Below, piece by piece: positions 63,331 through 64,000 of a stretch of DNA of 64,000 nt (positions within the stretch are counted from its first letter, which is position 1; every line of letters starts with the position of its first letter). The stretch covers positions 84,740 to 148,739 of the forward strand of contig DMCY01000015.1 in the NCBI GenBank assembly GCA_003451675.1. Reading direction: 5' to 3'. Under the pieces are notes generated by a model. It was not told the DNA's origin. It worked only from the letters and a program-made list of their open reading frames with translations, and did no database searches. The DNA comes from Candidatus Atribacteria bacterium. Its GTDB lineage: Bacteria; Atribacterota; JS1; SB-45; 34-128. The position numbers were made by a program, and so were the translations under genes.

Positions 63331-64000
63331 ATGAATGAGGTAACTTATGAAAAAAAGTTAGATACTAGCTATGAGGAGATCCTCAGAGATTACTTGAGGA
63401 CCGGACAGAAGAAAGATCTCTACCAGATTAAAAAGTTCAGCAAGGAGCTGATGAAAGAGGGGGTTGCCCCCGAGGTAATCGTAGAGATGCATCTTAAGGC
63501 TATAAAGAAAATTAATAAAAATAAGAAGACCTATCCAAAGAAGATTATTGATGAATCCTTTACCTTCCTTATGGAAGGAATCATAACCTATAAAACGGCC
63601 TACCAGGAATATCTGGATTCTAAAAAAGCGGACTATTTGGATGAGATTAGAGAACTGAACCGGAAATTAAGTGAAAAGCTGGCTGAAATGACCACCCTCT
63701 ATGAGACCGCTAAATTAACCTGCTCTTCTCTTAATTTAGACGAGATGCTTTCCTCTGGATTTGACAGTGCGGTCAAGATCTTAAACGCAGAGACCGGTTC
63801 TTTAATGCTTTTTGATTCAGAAAAAGAATTTTTGACCATAAAGAAGTCCTACGGTCTGAATGAAGAGATTATCCGAAAGACCAGAATTAAGAAGGGAGAG
63901 ACTATTGTAGGGTTGGTGGCTCAGAGTGGTGAACCTTTGATCATTTACGGAAGAGCAGATCTGCCTGTGCGTTGCACGCAGACAGGTATTTCACCAATTA
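63331..64000 (+). CDS. GAF-domain regulator, 5' part (cut by window end)
   Basis: At least 223 residues are visible. Residues 1-90 form a helical domain (MNEVTYEKKLDTSYEEILRD; FSKELMKEGVAPEVIVEMHL) like the N-terminal domains of RsbU/RsbR-type regulators. A coiled coil follows, and a GAF domain starts near 125 (LYETAKLTCSSLNLDEMLSS; VKILNAETGSLMLFDSE; KGETIVGLVAQSGEPLII). After IIYGRA the expected GAF sequence is replaced by residues encoded by a CCTGTGCGTTGCACGCAGAC palindrome (about 63963-63985). The output domain, perhaps a phosphatase or kinase, is not visible. Confidence 0.75.
   Translation, partial: MNEVTYEKKLDTSYEEILRDYLRTGQKKDLYQIKKFSKELMKEGVAPEVIVEMHLKAIKKINKNKKTYPKKIIDESFTFLMEGIITYKTAYQEYLDSKKADYLDEIRELNRKLSEKLAEMTTLYETAKLTCSSLNLDEMLSSGFDSAVKILNAETGSLMLFDSEKEFLTIKKSYGLNEEIIRKTRIKKGETIVGLVAQSGEPLIIYGRADLPVRCTQTGISPI
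63958..63986. repeat. TGCGTGC palindrome inside the GAF-domain gene
   Basis: CTGCCTGTGCGT and ACGCAGACAGG face each other. The reverse complement matches the intergenic element near 27333-27360 (CCTGTCTGCGTGC...GCACAGG). Confidence 0.7.

Overview
The window is low-GC bacterial chromosome from a diderm (two-membrane) organism. Two signals place it. The first third keeps the order known from Bacillus and relatives: spoVG, glmU, prs, ctc/rplY, pth, then mfd and mazG. It then runs straight into outer-membrane genes: a TamB-like protein, BamA, a Skp/OmpH-like chaperone, FabZ and LptB. LptC, LptA, LptD and LptF/G follow further on. An SLH-domain porin and many lipoproteins fit the same picture. A Firmicutes-like gene order combined with an outer membrane and many dispersed palindromes suggests Atribacterota (OP9/JS1) or a similar deep-branching diderm lineage. 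This is inference; no rRNA gene or decisive marker is present.

Layout. 1-13200: housekeeping genes (SpoVG, tRNA-Gln, GlmU, Prs, L25, Pth, GalT, PfkA, Mfd, MazG), all on the plus strand. 13200-26000: envelope biogenesis (TamB, BamA, Skp, FabZ, LptB, a four-helix-bundle protein, a DUF3084 protein and the SLH porin). 26000-39200: exported proteins, two lipid-anchored clan CD peptidases (caspase-like C14 and clostripain-like C11), LptC and LptA, a MntA/HepT toxin-antitoxin pair with a broken toxin, and LptD plus LptF/G on the minus strand. 39200-50300: lipoproteins, TPR and DUF1573 proteins, an ECF sigma factor with an anti-sigma factor that carries a glycogen-binding-type domain, decayed toxin-antitoxin genes, a 23-cysteine lipoprotein, and two tandem thioredoxin-fold lipoproteins. 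50300-64000: an O-antigen-ligase-like protein, a Wzz-like chain-length protein, a third thioredoxin-fold protein, an AAA/DUF4143 ATPase, a phosphohexomutase, HicBA, a REP-associated transposase, an AbrB/RelE pair, and the 5' part of a GAF-domain regulator.

The most striking feature is the non-coding DNA. Nearly every intergenic gap is built from short degenerate words, typically a GGTTA-type arm after the upstream stop codon and a complementary TAACC-type arm before the next ribosome binding site. Between them sit other word families and classical palindromes. At least six palindrome families are present. One is inserted in frame in the phosphohexomutase gene, one lies in a lipoprotein signal peptide, and one probably lies in the GAF-domain gene. 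A REP-associated tyrosine transposase is flanked by inverted copies of a palindrome that also sits between tamB and bamA. A second recurrent element, GAAGGATTT followed about 14 bases later by GTATT or CGAAT, resembles a SigH-type promoter and precedes the porin gene, a lipoprotein gene and two small-ORF units.
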